In this document: positions 10,241 to 19,266 of the stretch, in pieces
How the letters are laid out: each line of letters opens with the position of its first letter
Position numbering within the stretch: position 1 is the first letter of the stretch
Assembly (NCBI RefSeq): GCF_038005985.1
Contig: NZ_JBBOUI010000001.1
Location: forward strand, 3,244,001-3,308,000
Length of the DNA stretch: 64,000 nucleotides
Source: Solibacillus sp. FSL R7-0682
GTDB taxonomy: Bacteria > Bacillota > Bacilli > Bacillales_A > Planococcaceae
Direction of reading: 5' to 3'
Position numbers and translations under genes: made by a program
The notes under the pieces: model-generated
What the model saw: the letters and a program-made list of their open reading frames with translations, nothing else
Databases searched by the model: none
What the model was told of the DNA's origin: nothing

Positions 10241-10294
10241 GGTGAAACTTCAATCAGTGGGTACTCAATCTCTCACTGATTGTTTGCCTTCACC
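10241..10294 (+). ncRNA. Structured 5' leader stem-loop upstream of yitU
   Basis: An outer stem GGTGAA (10241-10246) / TTCACC (10289-10294) encloses a 9-bp perfect stem CAATCAGTG (10251-10259) / CACTGATTG (10274-10282) with an internal loop and a 14-base apical loop. No T run follows, so it is not a terminator. It does not match FMN, SAM or T-box motifs known to me. It may be a cis-regulatory or 5'-stabilising structure. Confidence 0.4.
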
Positions 10295-10371
10295 AATCGA
10301 ACATGTTGGGTATTCATTTCACACCTAAGAAATGTTCTTAATGGTTAATTCAAGATAGGAGGCTTCTTTTT

Positions 10372-11178
10372 ATGAATGAACATTTAATTGTGTTAGATTT
10401 AGACGGTACATTATTAACCGATGAAAAAACAATTTCGCCTTTCACAAAACAAATGCTAATCAAGGCCAAACAAGCAGGGCATCAAGTTATGATTGCAACT
10501 GGTCGTCCTTACCGCGCTAGCGAACTCTACTATAAAGAGCTGAGTTTGACGACACCTATCGTCAATTTTAACGGCGCTCTTATCCACCACCCGCGTAACT
10601 CATTATGGGAACCTATTCATACAACCGTTGATTTACGTGTCGTGCATGACGTAGTAGAATCGGTTCATAAATATGAATATCAAAACTTAATCGCAGAAGT
10701 AATGGATGACGTTTATATTCATCGAGAAGATGAAGAAATGTTAAAAGTATTTCATATGGGTAGCCCGAATGTGTTAATGGGTGATTTAAAGGAGAATTTA
10801 CTTGAAAATCCGACAAGTTTACTCATTCAAGCAAACGATGTCAATGTCCCAATTATTCGCCAACATTTACAAGATGTTCATGCGGAATTAATTGAACATC
10901 GTCGTTGGGGTGCACCATTTCCTATTATAGAAATTGTTCGAAAAGGCTTGAGCAAAGCAGTCGGTATTGCCTATATCTCAAAACAAATGGGTATTCCTCA
11001 AAACCGAATTATCGCATTTGGTGACGAGGATAATGATTTAGAAATGATTGATTATGCTGGAGTTGGTGTTGCAATGAGTAACGGAATCGACCAGCTTAAA
11101 AACATTGCAAATGAAATTACACTTTCAAACAACGATGACGGCATCGGAAAATTTTTACAAGATCGATTAAAATTATAA
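10372..11178 (+). CDS. yitU: Cof-type HAD phosphatase (YitU family)
   Basis: A 268-residue haloacid dehalogenase hydrolase of the Cof/IIB type. Motif I is DLDGTLLT (nucleophile and acid aspartates), motif II is ATGRP, the motif III lysine lies in RKGLSKAVG, and motif IV is FGDEDNDLEMI; a large alpha/beta cap lies between. It follows B. subtilis YitU, and members of this group (YcsE, YitU) dephosphorylate the riboflavin precursor and related sugar phosphates; the exact substrate here is inferred. An AGGAGG-type site precedes the ATG. A long leader with a stem-loop suggests post-transcriptional control. It diverges from yitV. Confidence 0.88.
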   Translation: MNEHLIVLDLDGTLLTDEKTISPFTKQMLIKAKQAGHQVMIATGRPYRASELYYKELSLTTPIVNFNGALIHHPRNSLWEPIHTTVDLRVVHDVVESVHKYEYQNLIAEVMDDVYIHREDEEMLKVFHMGSPNVLMGDLKENLLENPTSLLIQANDVNVPIIRQHLQDVHAELIEHRRWGAPFPIIEIVRKGLSKAVGIAYISKQMGIPQNRIIAFGDEDNDLEMIDYAGVGVAMSNGIDQLKNIANEITLSNNDDGIGKFLQDRLKL

Positions 11179-11215
11179 AAACTAGCCTGTGACAATATGC
11201 TTCACAGGCTAGTTT
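11179..11215. terminator. Bidirectional terminator between yitU and the amylase-like gene
   Basis: A perfect 14-bp inverted repeat, AAACTAGCCTGTGA (11179-11192) / TCACAGGCTAGTTT (11202-11215), lies between convergent genes. Confidence 0.9.
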
Positions 11216-11223
11216 TATATTGT

Positions 11224-12702
11224 TTATTGGTTTGCTGTTTTTTCAGCATCCTGCTCTGCGCGGCGTTGACGCCCTCGCTTCATAATAACGATCATGAAAA
11301 TCGTATAAAGCACAACGACTAAGCTAAGCGCAATAATATACGACATATTAATGCCACGTGCTTCAATTACTTGATAGACTTCCACCATTTCACGATCTAA
11401 AATAATTGTATAATTGCCGTCCTTGTTTTCACGAATTACTTCACTGTTGAACATCCCACGTATTTCTTTGCCTTCACCTAATTCCGCAACCGGGATATGC
11501 ACGCGCTTCGTTTTACTACTATTATTAATGACGACAATCCATGTTTCTGTATCTGATTTTCGCTCAAATACCATGTAGCCATCTTCATTTTCTAACCATT
11601 TAAACTCACCATTACGTAATGTGGCCGAATCGTTTCTTAATGATTGTAGCTGTCCTACATAATCCACTAGCTCTGAATCGGTCTTAAAATTGTAATATTG
11701 GTGCCCCTCTATGCCAGCCTCACCGTTCATAGCAATTTCTGAGCCATATTGTACGATTGGAACACCTGGTAATAATAATGTACTTGCAATCGAAATTTTA
11801 CTACGCGTTGGTGGATACATTCCCTCTAATGTTGAAGCTAATGTAAAACGGTCTGACCAAATAGTGTCCGTCATCATTAATACAGGTGTCCCTGTTAAAG
11901 CTTCTTCTATATGCGGCTCTAAAATAGTTGTATTTAAATCAACATTTTTAAAGGCATTTGTATAAAGAGAAGCTGTATCATCATAAAACTTCGCATCAAA
12001 ATTAGCTTCACTTTCTGCATTGGCAATGACGTAAATATCAGATTTTACCTCTTTTAATGCAGCAATCATTTCATTTAAGAAAGCCGAATCAGCTTGTTCA
12101 ATATTTGTTAAACGGAGCCCATTCACTTCATATGTATTGACGAAATCTACCGCAGCATCAATTAATGCAGCTTGAACCTCCGTATTTGTTAAATCCCACT
12201 GAATTTCCCCATCGTTTGTTGACGAGACAAATCCCGCATTTCCTGCCCACTCGTGATTCGCACTAACATTGGATAATGGAAAATCAGCCATAATTTTTAT
12301 GTCACGCTCATTGTATTTATGAACCACTTCTTTTAGTTCTTCTGCTGTACCGAAGCGTTTATCTAGCACTACATAGCTTGTAGCCATAGACCCATCATAT
12401 TTTTCTGTTGCAAAAACTGGTCCTATTGATAATACGGTATAGCCCATATTCGCAATGTAATCAATTTTTTTTACTAAACCATGAAAGTCACCGCCAGCAA
12501 ACATCGATGGATCCTGTGCATTTACGAATTCATCATCATTTGAGCCCGACCCGTTAAAAAAGCGATCAACTAAAACGTCATATATACTTTCATCTACAAT
12601 TGTACGTGTTTCCTCTGCATGCACTGGTATTAAAGAAATTGAAGCAGAAAGAAGTACACATGCAGTTGCAGTGCCTAACCATTTTTTAAATCCCAATTTC
12701 AT
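11224..12702 (-). CDS. Membrane-anchored GH13 amylase-like protein, probably catalytically inactive
   Basis: It has an N-terminal signal peptide (KKWLGTATACVLLSASIS... ending ...PVHAEE), a GH13-like (alpha/beta)8 barrel, a C-terminal beta domain, one transmembrane helix (YIIALSLVVVLYTIFMIVIM) and a basic cytoplasmic tail. The barrel landmarks are clear (SIGPVFATEKYDG, IMADFPLSNVSANH, LPGVPIVQYGSEIAM). However, the nucleophile motif GxRxD reads GLRLT, so the aspartate is Thr (about residue 199), and the NHD motif is lost (TDTIWSDRF). It is therefore unlikely to hydrolyse starch and may bind glycans or proteins outside the membrane. The ATG at 12702 follows GTGAGGG closely; TTG two codons on is an alternative. 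Confidence 0.8.
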   Translation of the reverse strand: MKLGFKKWLGTATACVLLSASISLIPVHAEETRTIVDESIYDVLVDRFFNGSGSNDDEFVNAQDPSMFAGGDFHGLVKKIDYIANMGYTVLSIGPVFATEKYDGSMATSYVVLDKRFGTAEELKEVVHKYNERDIKIMADFPLSNVSANHEWAGNAGFVSSTNDGEIQWDLTNTEVQAALIDAAVDFVNTYEVNGLRLTNIEQADSAFLNEMIAALKEVKSDIYVIANAESEANFDAKFYDDTASLYTNAFKNVDLNTTILEPHIEEALTGTPVLMMTDTIWSDRFTLASTLEGMYPPTRSKISIASTLLLPGVPIVQYGSEIAMNGEAGIEGHQYYNFKTDSELVDYVGQLQSLRNDSATLRNGEFKWLENEDGYMVFERKSDTETWIVVINNSSKTKRVHIPVAELGEGKEIRGMFNSEVIRENKDGNYTIILDREMVEVYQVIEARGINMSYIIALSLVVVLYTIFMIVIMKRGRQRRAEQDAEKTANQ

Positions 12703-12821
12703 TCCCTCACTTTCACAACAATCCATCGTCATTTTACCAAATAAAGTAGGACTGTAGCTATGTTTACAATAGTAATTTAGTGGAATTAAGAAAATTTAGT
12801 GACAAAATTGTGTAAAATTTC

Positions 12822-12857
12822 AAAAATAAAAGAGAATCCAACAAATTGGACTCTCTC
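12822..12857 (-). terminator. Terminator of yisL
   Basis: AGAGAATCCAA (12831-12841) pairs with TTGGACTCTCT (12846-12856) with one G-U pair in the minus-strand RNA, then a T-rich run follows on that strand. Confidence 0.75.
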
Positions 12858-12873
12858 CTTAGTTTTTATGAGA

Positions 12874-13242
12874 TTAGAAATTTATACCAATACCCATGCT
12901 TAAACCTAAGTATAACGTTACTAATAATACAACTCCGAATAGAATCCAGAAGATGTTTACTGATTTGCCTTTGTTTTTACGTGCTAAAATCATTTCCATA
13001 AAGCCGATGACTAAAATACCAAATAATACTTTCATATCATAGTTCATACCGCTTTCTGCGATTTTGTCGCGCCATTCTAAGAATAATGCGCCACCTGAAA
13101 TGATAATTAAAATATACATCACACGCAATGCCATTTGTACACCCGTTAATTTCTTGCTAGCAAATGCTGCAATGAAAAATAACACTAATGCAATTACCCA
13201 TGTTGTAATGTGTAAATGCGTACCACTCGTTAAGAAACTCAT
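12874..13242 (-). CDS. yisL: YisL family (DUF1516) membrane protein
   Basis: A 122-residue protein with four predicted transmembrane helices. The N-terminal THLHITTWVIALVLFF and the central LFGILVIGFMEMILARK segments match B. subtilis YisL. No enzymatic role is known. GAAGAGGTGG lies just upstream of the ATG. It sits beside yisK as in B. subtilis; the gap of 115 bases leaves room for its own promoter. Confidence 0.88.
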   Translation of the reverse strand: MSFLTSGTHLHITTWVIALVLFFIAAFASKKLTGVQMALRVMYILIIISGGALFLEWRDKIAESGMNYDMKVLFGILVIGFMEMILARKNKGKSVNIFWILFGVVLLVTLYLGLSMGIGINF

Positions 13243-13357
13243 GAATTTTCCACCTCTTCTATTTTTTCTCTACATGCAATATCCTACCATGCGATACAGT
13301 GTGAATTCAATGAATCCGCCTAATTTGAATCGTTTCTATAAAATGATTCTACTAATC

Positions 13358-14260
13358 TTAAGCAAATCGATTTGCTAATGTTCCAATTCCCTCAATTGAA
13401 ATTTTCACTTCATCGCCCGCTTTTAAAAATTGTGGTGGATTCATACCTTTCCCAACCCCTGCTGGCGTTCCTGTTAAAATAACGTCTCCAGGCTCTAGCG
13501 TTACATATTTTGAAAGAATTGCAATAATATCTGAAACTGTAAACATCATATCTTTCGTCGAACCATTTTGACGAACTTCACCATTTACTTTTGTTACGAT
13601 AGTTAATGCATGCGGATCTGGAATTTCATCTTTCGTTACTAAATAAGGACCCATTGGACAACTGCCTTCAAGACTTTTCCCTAAGAAAAATTGTTTATGC
13701 TTTTGCTGTAAATCACGTGCTGTTAAATCATTCGCTATTGTATAGCCAAATACATAATCAATTGCCATTCCTTTAGGAATATCTTTACCGCGCTTTCCAA
13801 TAATAACAGCTAATTCGCCTTCATAATCAAGTGTATCTGTTACATCCGAGTGTACAGGTAACGTCGTCTCATCTGCTGCAATGGCAGTTGGCGACTTCGT
13901 AAAAATCATAATATCCTCAGGTGCTTGATCTGCACCCATCTCAATTGCGTGTTCATTGTAGTTTTTCCCTACACATAAAATATTTTTCGGTGTACGTGGA
14001 ATTGGAGAAAGCCAATCAATATGTGTAAAGGCTAATTTAAACTTAGCACCATCTTCAGTTTTTTGTGCCGCATCTACTAATTTACGAACTTGTTCTACAA
14101 AATCAAAGCCTAATGCAATTCCTTCGATAATTGTTTCAGGAAATGCTGGCAAAATGTTCAGTTCCTTTTGAATAGCAACGACATCCCATACTGCCTCTTC
14201 TTTTTTTACTTTTGGTCCAAACTTCACTTGTTCATTCACTTTAAACGATAACAATTTCAT
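13358..14260 (-). CDS. yisK: Fumarylacetoacetate hydrolase family protein YisK
   Basis: A 300-residue member of the FAH superfamily, matching B. subtilis YisK in length and sequence. Metal ligands and core motifs are visible: CVGKNYNEHAIEM, LDYEGELAVIIGK and GYTIANDLTARDLQ, and the TGTPAGVGKG loop. YisK of B. subtilis has been reported as an oxaloacetate decarboxylase that also localises with the Mbl cytoskeleton; the enzyme role here is by family. GAAGGAG lies 11 bases upstream of the ATG. Confidence 0.9.
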   Translation of the reverse strand: MKLLSFKVNEQVKFGPKVKKEEAVWDVVAIQKELNILPAFPETIIEGIALGFDFVEQVRKLVDAAQKTEDGAKFKLAFTHIDWLSPIPRTPKNILCVGKNYNEHAIEMGADQAPEDIMIFTKSPTAIAADETTLPVHSDVTDTLDYEGELAVIIGKRGKDIPKGMAIDYVFGYTIANDLTARDLQQKHKQFFLGKSLEGSCPMGPYLVTKDEIPDPHALTIVTKVNGEVRQNGSTKDMMFTVSDIIAILSKYVTLEPGDVILTGTPAGVGKGMNPPQFLKAGDEVKISIEGIGTLANRFA

Positions 14261-14332
14261 AACGTAGAGCGCTCCTTCTTTTTTCTACATGATACATCAT
14301 AATTGAAAGAATTTCCTTATTTTTCTGAAAAG

Positions 14333-15535
14333 CTAAAACTCTTTTTGTGTGACTTCATTATTACGGGTTAACGCTTTGCCATAGGTTAATCTTTTAATCA
14401 AGAATTCAAGTGGACCTTGCTTAAACTTAGAAAACCACAGCTCTGCAAACAATACTTGAACAATGAAAATACCAAGAGCAATATAAATGCCCATTTCAAC
14501 ATCAACTTTACCAAATAGCCCAAAGCCCCAGTAATAAAATAATGTAGTACAAATAATGGATTGGGATATATATAGCGTCAGCGACATACGTCCAGCTTTG
14601 GCTATTGGTGACAGCAATTTTAGTAAGACTGGAAGCTGTGTTAACAACACAATAACCGCCATATATCCGACTGCTAAAATTGGTCCTCCCATATAAACTT
14701 GAATATATTCATAACCAAATGTTTGGTCATTCGCAATAGGTAAGCTCTTTAAGAAAATACCTACACCCAATCCAACAACAGCTAAAATAATCCAGACTAC
14801 TAGCTTTTCTCTCGCCCGTTCAATTAAGCGCCATTTTGCAAGTGCCGCACCAAATAACATATATGGTAATATTGTAAATAACGCAGACACCCACATAAAT
14901 ACGCCTAATTGAAGTTTTAAATCTTCTAAACGTTGCATAAACGCATCCATCCAGCTTCCAACACCATAGGCAGCGATGGAATTTTGAATTGATGTAATGT
15001 CAGCAGGCATCGTATTCGTTGCTTCAGTAAATAATCCACTTAATGAATACATTCCTAAAAAAAACATTTGTCCAAAAATGTTAATAATGAAGGCGAATGT
15101 TAATAATCCTTTTGCAGGAAATCGCATGAATGCAATTAAAAATACCCCACAAAACGCATACGTAGTTAAAATATCGCCCCACCAAATAAGCACTGCATGA
15201 AGTATGCCAATTGCAAACAAAACAATCATTCTCTTCGGTGCAAATTGATAAAAATTTGTGCCTGTAGATTGTGCTTTTACATACTGCATTGCTAATCCAT
15301 ACCCGAACAGCATCGAAAATAACGGATAAAAACTACTTTGTACATAAATATCTAATAGTTGCTGCAAAATAATATCCTGTGCTTCTGTAAACCAATTACT
15401 TAAGTCTGAAATATGTGGCATTGGCAAATAAAAGCCAAACATATTGACTAATAAAATGCCGAGCAAGCTAAAGCCACGCAAAATATCTATCGTGGCAATG
15501 CGCTCCTGCATACCTACTGGACGAAAATTCACCAT
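14333..15535 (-). CDS. DUF418 family integral membrane protein
   Basis: A 400-residue protein with about ten hydrophobic helices. The opening RIATIDILRGFSLLGILLVNM is the N-terminal hallmark of the YeiB/heparan-alpha-glucosaminide N-acetyltransferase-like group, and the C-terminal GRMSLTLYISQSIICTTLFY and GPLEFLIKRLTYG segments are the DUF418 signature. It is probably an acyltransferase-like membrane protein of unknown substrate. It begins 8 bases after the addA stop codon, behind a very G-rich site (AGGGGGGGAC), so it is probably co-transcribed with addBA. Confidence 0.85.
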   Translation of the reverse strand: MVNFRPVGMQERIATIDILRGFSLLGILLVNMFGFYLPMPHISDLSNWFTEAQDIILQQLLDIYVQSSFYPLFSMLFGYGLAMQYVKAQSTGTNFYQFAPKRMIVLFAIGILHAVLIWWGDILTTYAFCGVFLIAFMRFPAKGLLTFAFIINIFGQMFFLGMYSLSGLFTEATNTMPADITSIQNSIAAYGVGSWMDAFMQRLEDLKLQLGVFMWVSALFTILPYMLFGAALAKWRLIERAREKLVVWIILAVVGLGVGIFLKSLPIANDQTFGYEYIQVYMGGPILAVGYMAVIVLLTQLPVLLKLLSPIAKAGRMSLTLYISQSIICTTLFYYWGFGLFGKVDVEMGIYIALGIFIVQVLFAELWFSKFKQGPLEFLIKRLTYGKALTRNNEVTQKEF

Positions 15536-15543
15536 GTCCCCCC

Positions 15544-18500
15544 CTAATCAATTTTCACTTGTTGACCTACACTATATAAATACAATAAACGCTCACTCAC
15601 TTGAATACGTTTAATTGATTCAACAGCATGTTGATAATAGTTTAATTGAATTTGATAGGTTTTTGTCATTTTTTTCTTAATTTTTTCCAAATCTTCCACA
15701 ATAGCAGGCTCAATATAATCGGTCTTATAATCTAGTAAAACCCAATTTCCCTCGGGATCTTTAAAGAGACAATCGATTACCCCTTGAATAATTTGAGCGT
15801 CCCCATCAGCATCTTTCAAGCTTAGTGTAAAAGGTATTTCGCGTAAAACTTCCTTCGCTTCCTTAAAACGTGTTCCTACATCCGTTGTAAAAAATGTCCA
15901 CACTTTATTCGCTGATACAGCATCCGCTTCAATTTGCTGAAGTAATTGTCGTTCCACTAATGATTGGATAAATTGCGCTGTTTCTTCGATTGAAGCAAAG
16001 CCTTTTTGAGGAATATGCTGCATGACAGCGTGAACAGCCGTCCCAATTTCAGTAGAAGAAAGTTTCCGCTCCTTCTTGCCTTTTAACATAAAGCTTGGCA
16101 CATTTGCCTTCACATAGCGGGCCGCTTCCATGTTATAGAGTTGCTCCTCTTCCATCCGCTGTAAGCTCTCTAAACGCTTGAGCTCACTTACAGATGTTTT
16201 TGATTTTTTCAGTGTTGCCTGTTTATACGGATAACTTGCTGAGAAGCGGTCCGTAAGAAGCTGTACAAGATGTTCGTTGACCAATTCCTGTGGTCGTTCC
16301 GGTTCGGCTTGCTCCACTTCTGAGGCAATTAAAAAATCATCGTTTGGAATAATTGAAATCGACCATTTTTCTGTTGATGTTGCTTCTTTGTTATAGCCAT
16401 AATTAGCAAAGAAAAAGTCATTATGACGAGCTACTGAAGGACCAACCCAACTTAAGTAATTATTTGCTTTTGAGCGCACATAATTCGGTAATACTTTTTC
16501 CTGTAAATCCTGATAAAACGCCCATTCCTCACGCAGTTTTTCCCAGTCCTTAATTGAACCTACTAAAATTAAACGTTCTTTCGCGCGAGTCATCGCTACG
16601 TAAAGAATACGCATCTCTTCTGCCTTCATTTTGGCAAGCTTCTTCTCTTTTACATACAAATGTGGCAGTGACGTCGAAATAATATTTAAATCTGGGTTTA
16701 CAGACTTAATTGCCAAGCCAAATTGTTGATCAAAAATGTAGCGGCTTCCCAAATCTTTAGTATTGAATGTACGGCTCATACCCGCGACGAATACAACAGG
16801 ATATTCTAACCCTTTAGATTTATGGATCGTGAGTAATGTTACAACATCGTCTGCCTCACCAATTGACTTCGCAATGCCCAAATCGTCTCCTCGTGATTGC
16901 ATGCGATCAATAAAACGAAGGAAGCGGAATAATCCTCGGAAGGATGTTTTTTCATAGCTTAAGGCACGGTCATGAAGCGCACGTAGGTTTGCTTGACGCT
17001 GTTTCCCATTAGCCATTGCTCCAACCATTTCAAAATAGCTTGTATCTAAATACACCTGCCAAATTAGATCAGCAATTGCTCCATGTCGCGAGAAATTACG
17101 CCATTTCTCAAACAATGCAAAAAACTTATCAAGCTTTTGCTCCATTACGAGAGACATCTTACCATTCGCTTCCTCTTTGTACTGTTTAAGCGCCTCATAA
17201 AAGGGAACTTTTCCATTAACTAAGCGAATCGCTACCAATTCATTTTCCGTTAGTCCGATAAACGGTGCACGTAATACAGATGCAAGTGGAATATCCTGAT
17301 AGGGATTGTCGACTACTTTTAATGTATTGAGCATGATCATGACTTCCATTGAATCAAAATAGCCACCATCTGTTTCTGCATATAGCGGTAACCCCGCTTG
17401 CTTAAATTCTTCTGCAAACGTTGTATACCAGCTACGCGAACGCATCAACACAACAATGTCCCGATACTGGATTTTGCGCATTGATTTCGTTTTTGGGTTA
17501 TATACTTGTCCGCCATTGTCGACTAAATCACGAATTCGTTTAATAATGTAGCGAGCCTCCTGCTGAGCAGCACTAATGCTTTCCTCTTCCTCTGTTGCTC
17601 CTTCTACTGATGCTATTGCCTGTACTTTTGAGGTTCCTTCTAATAACACAAGCTCAATTGGAACTTGTTGTTCATCATAACTCGCACCAAATTTCAATTT
17701 TGCCTGCTCATCGTAATCAATTTCGCCAACTTCCTCATCCATTATTTGCTCAAATACATAGTTCGTTCCTTCAAGCACTTCAGAGCGACTTCGGAAATTC
17801 GCGTTTAAGTCAATTTTCATCCCGGTGTCACTTGGATTTTCTTCGAAGCGCTTATATTTATCAAGGAAAAGACGAGGTTCAGCAAGTCGGAATGCATAAA
17901 TGGATTGTTTAACGTCCCCTACCATGAACATATTGCCGTTTTCCTCTGTACCACTTTTCACAAGTTGCAATATCGTTTCTTGTAAAAAATTGACGTCCTG
18001 GTACTCGTCAACGAGCACCTCTTTAAAACGTTCTTTAAAATGTAAAGCGATTTGTGAAGGCTGAGGTGGCATTGTGTTACTGTCGGGATCTGTTAAAATT
18101 TCTAAAGCATAATGTTCCAAATCAGAAAAGTCGAGTAACCCACGCTCTTGCTTCGCCTTTTTAAATGCTTCACTATATTCAATCGTCAGCTTTACTAACG
18201 TTTCTAAAATGGGCTTCGTTGCCGCCATTTCTTGTACATAGAGCTTTGGGTGACGAGCAAAAAAGGATTCCTTTAGGTCACTAATCATATCTTTTGCTTG
18301 ATCACGGTGCTCCTTTGCTACTGCATAAAACTGACGATCTTCCTCCGTATCTTTTTTAGTCACTGGCTTGATGCGACCAAACTGTATCGCAGGAATTAAT
18401 GTATATGCCTCTTCCCACGTCCCATATTCCATCGCCTGGAGCACTTGCTTTACTGCACCATATTCCCCTTCAAATAGCTCTTTATTTTTTTGCAATGCTG

Positions 18501-19266
18501 GCTCTACGGAAACAATTTGCAGTCCTTTTTCAAGACGGATCGCTGCTTCCTTTAAGCTATTGATAATAAACGGTCGGACCTCTTGTGCAATGGCTAAATC
18601 ATCAATCGCACTAGTAGGGTCAATATCATATTTTTGTGGCAATGTATTGAGCCATTCATATGGGTTTGGCTGTACTCGAGATACTTTATACATTTCCTGT
18701 AGTAGTAATTCAATTGCCTGATCGCTTCTGTCCGAGGCAAAGCTATCAACTAATGTATATAACTCTTCTTTTGTAAATAAGTGCGCCATGTCTCCCCGGT
18801 ATGCTTTTTCCAGTACATCAATGAGCACATCATCTTGTAATAGCGCTGCCTCTTCCGTACTGGCTAAACGAAAGCCTGGATCTAAATCAATTGTGTATGC
18901 ATATTCCCTACAGATGGATAGACAGAAGGAGTGTAATGTTGAAATTTGTGCTTTATTTAAAAGGCTCAGCTGCCGACGTAAAAAGCGATTGTCTGGATCT
19001 TGGGAAATTGCTTTTTCTAACGCTTCTGCCATCCGATTGCGCATTTCTGCTGCGGATGCATTCGTAAACGTTACAACAAGTAGCTCATCAACATCAATCC
19101 GCTTGTCCTCTGGTGCCAATATTTTTTGGATGAGGCGCTCAATGAGTACCGCTGTTTTCCCTGAACCAGCAGCTGCGGATACTAAAATATCATGACCTGC
19201 TGCATAGATGGCCTTCCATTGCACATCCGTCCACTGTACATCATTAGGCTTCACTGGAATCGTCAT
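15544..19266 (-). CDS. addA: ATP-dependent helicase/nuclease AddA
   Basis: A 1240-residue UvrD-type superfamily 1 helicase fused to a RecB-like nuclease. Walker A is AAAGSGKT (31-38), later helicase motifs include VDEYQDVNFLQ, GDVKQSIYAFR, LTIHKSKGLEYPVVFV and VAMTRAKERL, and the C-terminal nuclease core is GVIDCLFK with LLDYKTDYI. With AddB it resects double-strand ends and responds to Chi, doing the job of RecBCD. The gene start overlaps the addB stop by 23 bases, typical of translational coupling. Confidence 0.97.
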   Translation of the reverse strand: MTIPVKPNDVQWTDVQWKAIYAAGHDILVSAAAGSGKTAVLIERLIQKILAPEDKRIDVDELLVVTFTNASAAEMRNRMAEALEKAISQDPDNRFLRRQLSLLNKAQISTLHSFCLSICREYAYTIDLDPGFRLASTEEAALLQDDVLIDVLEKAYRGDMAHLFTKEELYTLVDSFASDRSDQAIELLLQEMYKVSRVQPNPYEWLNTLPQKYDIDPTSAIDDLAIAQEVRPFIINSLKEAAIRLEKGLQIVSVEPALQKNKELFEGEYGAVKQVLQAMEYGTWEEAYTLIPAIQFGRIKPVTKKDTEEDRQFYAVAKEHRDQAKDMISDLKESFFARHPKLYVQEMAATKPILETLVKLTIEYSEAFKKAKQERGLLDFSDLEHYALEILTDPDSNTMPPQPSQIALHFKERFKEVLVDEYQDVNFLQETILQLVKSGTEENGNMFMVGDVKQSIYAFRLAEPRLFLDKYKRFEENPSDTGMKIDLNANFRSRSEVLEGTNYVFEQIMDEEVGEIDYDEQAKLKFGASYDEQQVPIELVLLEGTSKVQAIASVEGATEEEESISAAQQEARYIIKRIRDLVDNGGQVYNPKTKSMRKIQYRDIVVLMRSRSWYTTFAEEFKQAGLPLYAETDGGYFDSMEVMIMLNTLKVVDNPYQDIPLASVLRAPFIGLTENELVAIRLVNGKVPFYEALKQYKEEANGKMSLVMEQKLDKFFALFEKWRNFSRHGAIADLIWQVYLDTSYFEMVGAMANGKQRQANLRALHDRALSYEKTSFRGLFRFLRFIDRMQSRGDDLGIAKSIGEADDVVTLLTIHKSKGLEYPVVFVAGMSRTFNTKDLGSRYIFDQQFGLAIKSVNPDLNIISTSLPHLYVKEKKLAKMKAEEMRILYVAMTRAKERLILVGSIKDWEKLREEWAFYQDLQEKVLPNYVRSKANNYLSWVGPSVARHNDFFFANYGYNKEATSTEKWSISIIPNDDFLIASEVEQAEPERPQELVNEHLVQLLTDRFSASYPYKQATLKKSKTSVSELKRLESLQRMEEEQLYNMEAARYVKANVPSFMLKGKKERKLSSTEIGTAVHAVMQHIPQKGFASIEETAQFIQSLVERQLLQQIEADAVSANKVWTFFTTDVGTRFKEAKEVLREIPFTLSLKDADGDAQIIQGVIDCLFKDPEGNWVLLDYKTDYIEPAIVEDLEKIKKKMTKTYQIQLNYYQHAVESIKRIQVSERLLYLYSVGQQVKID

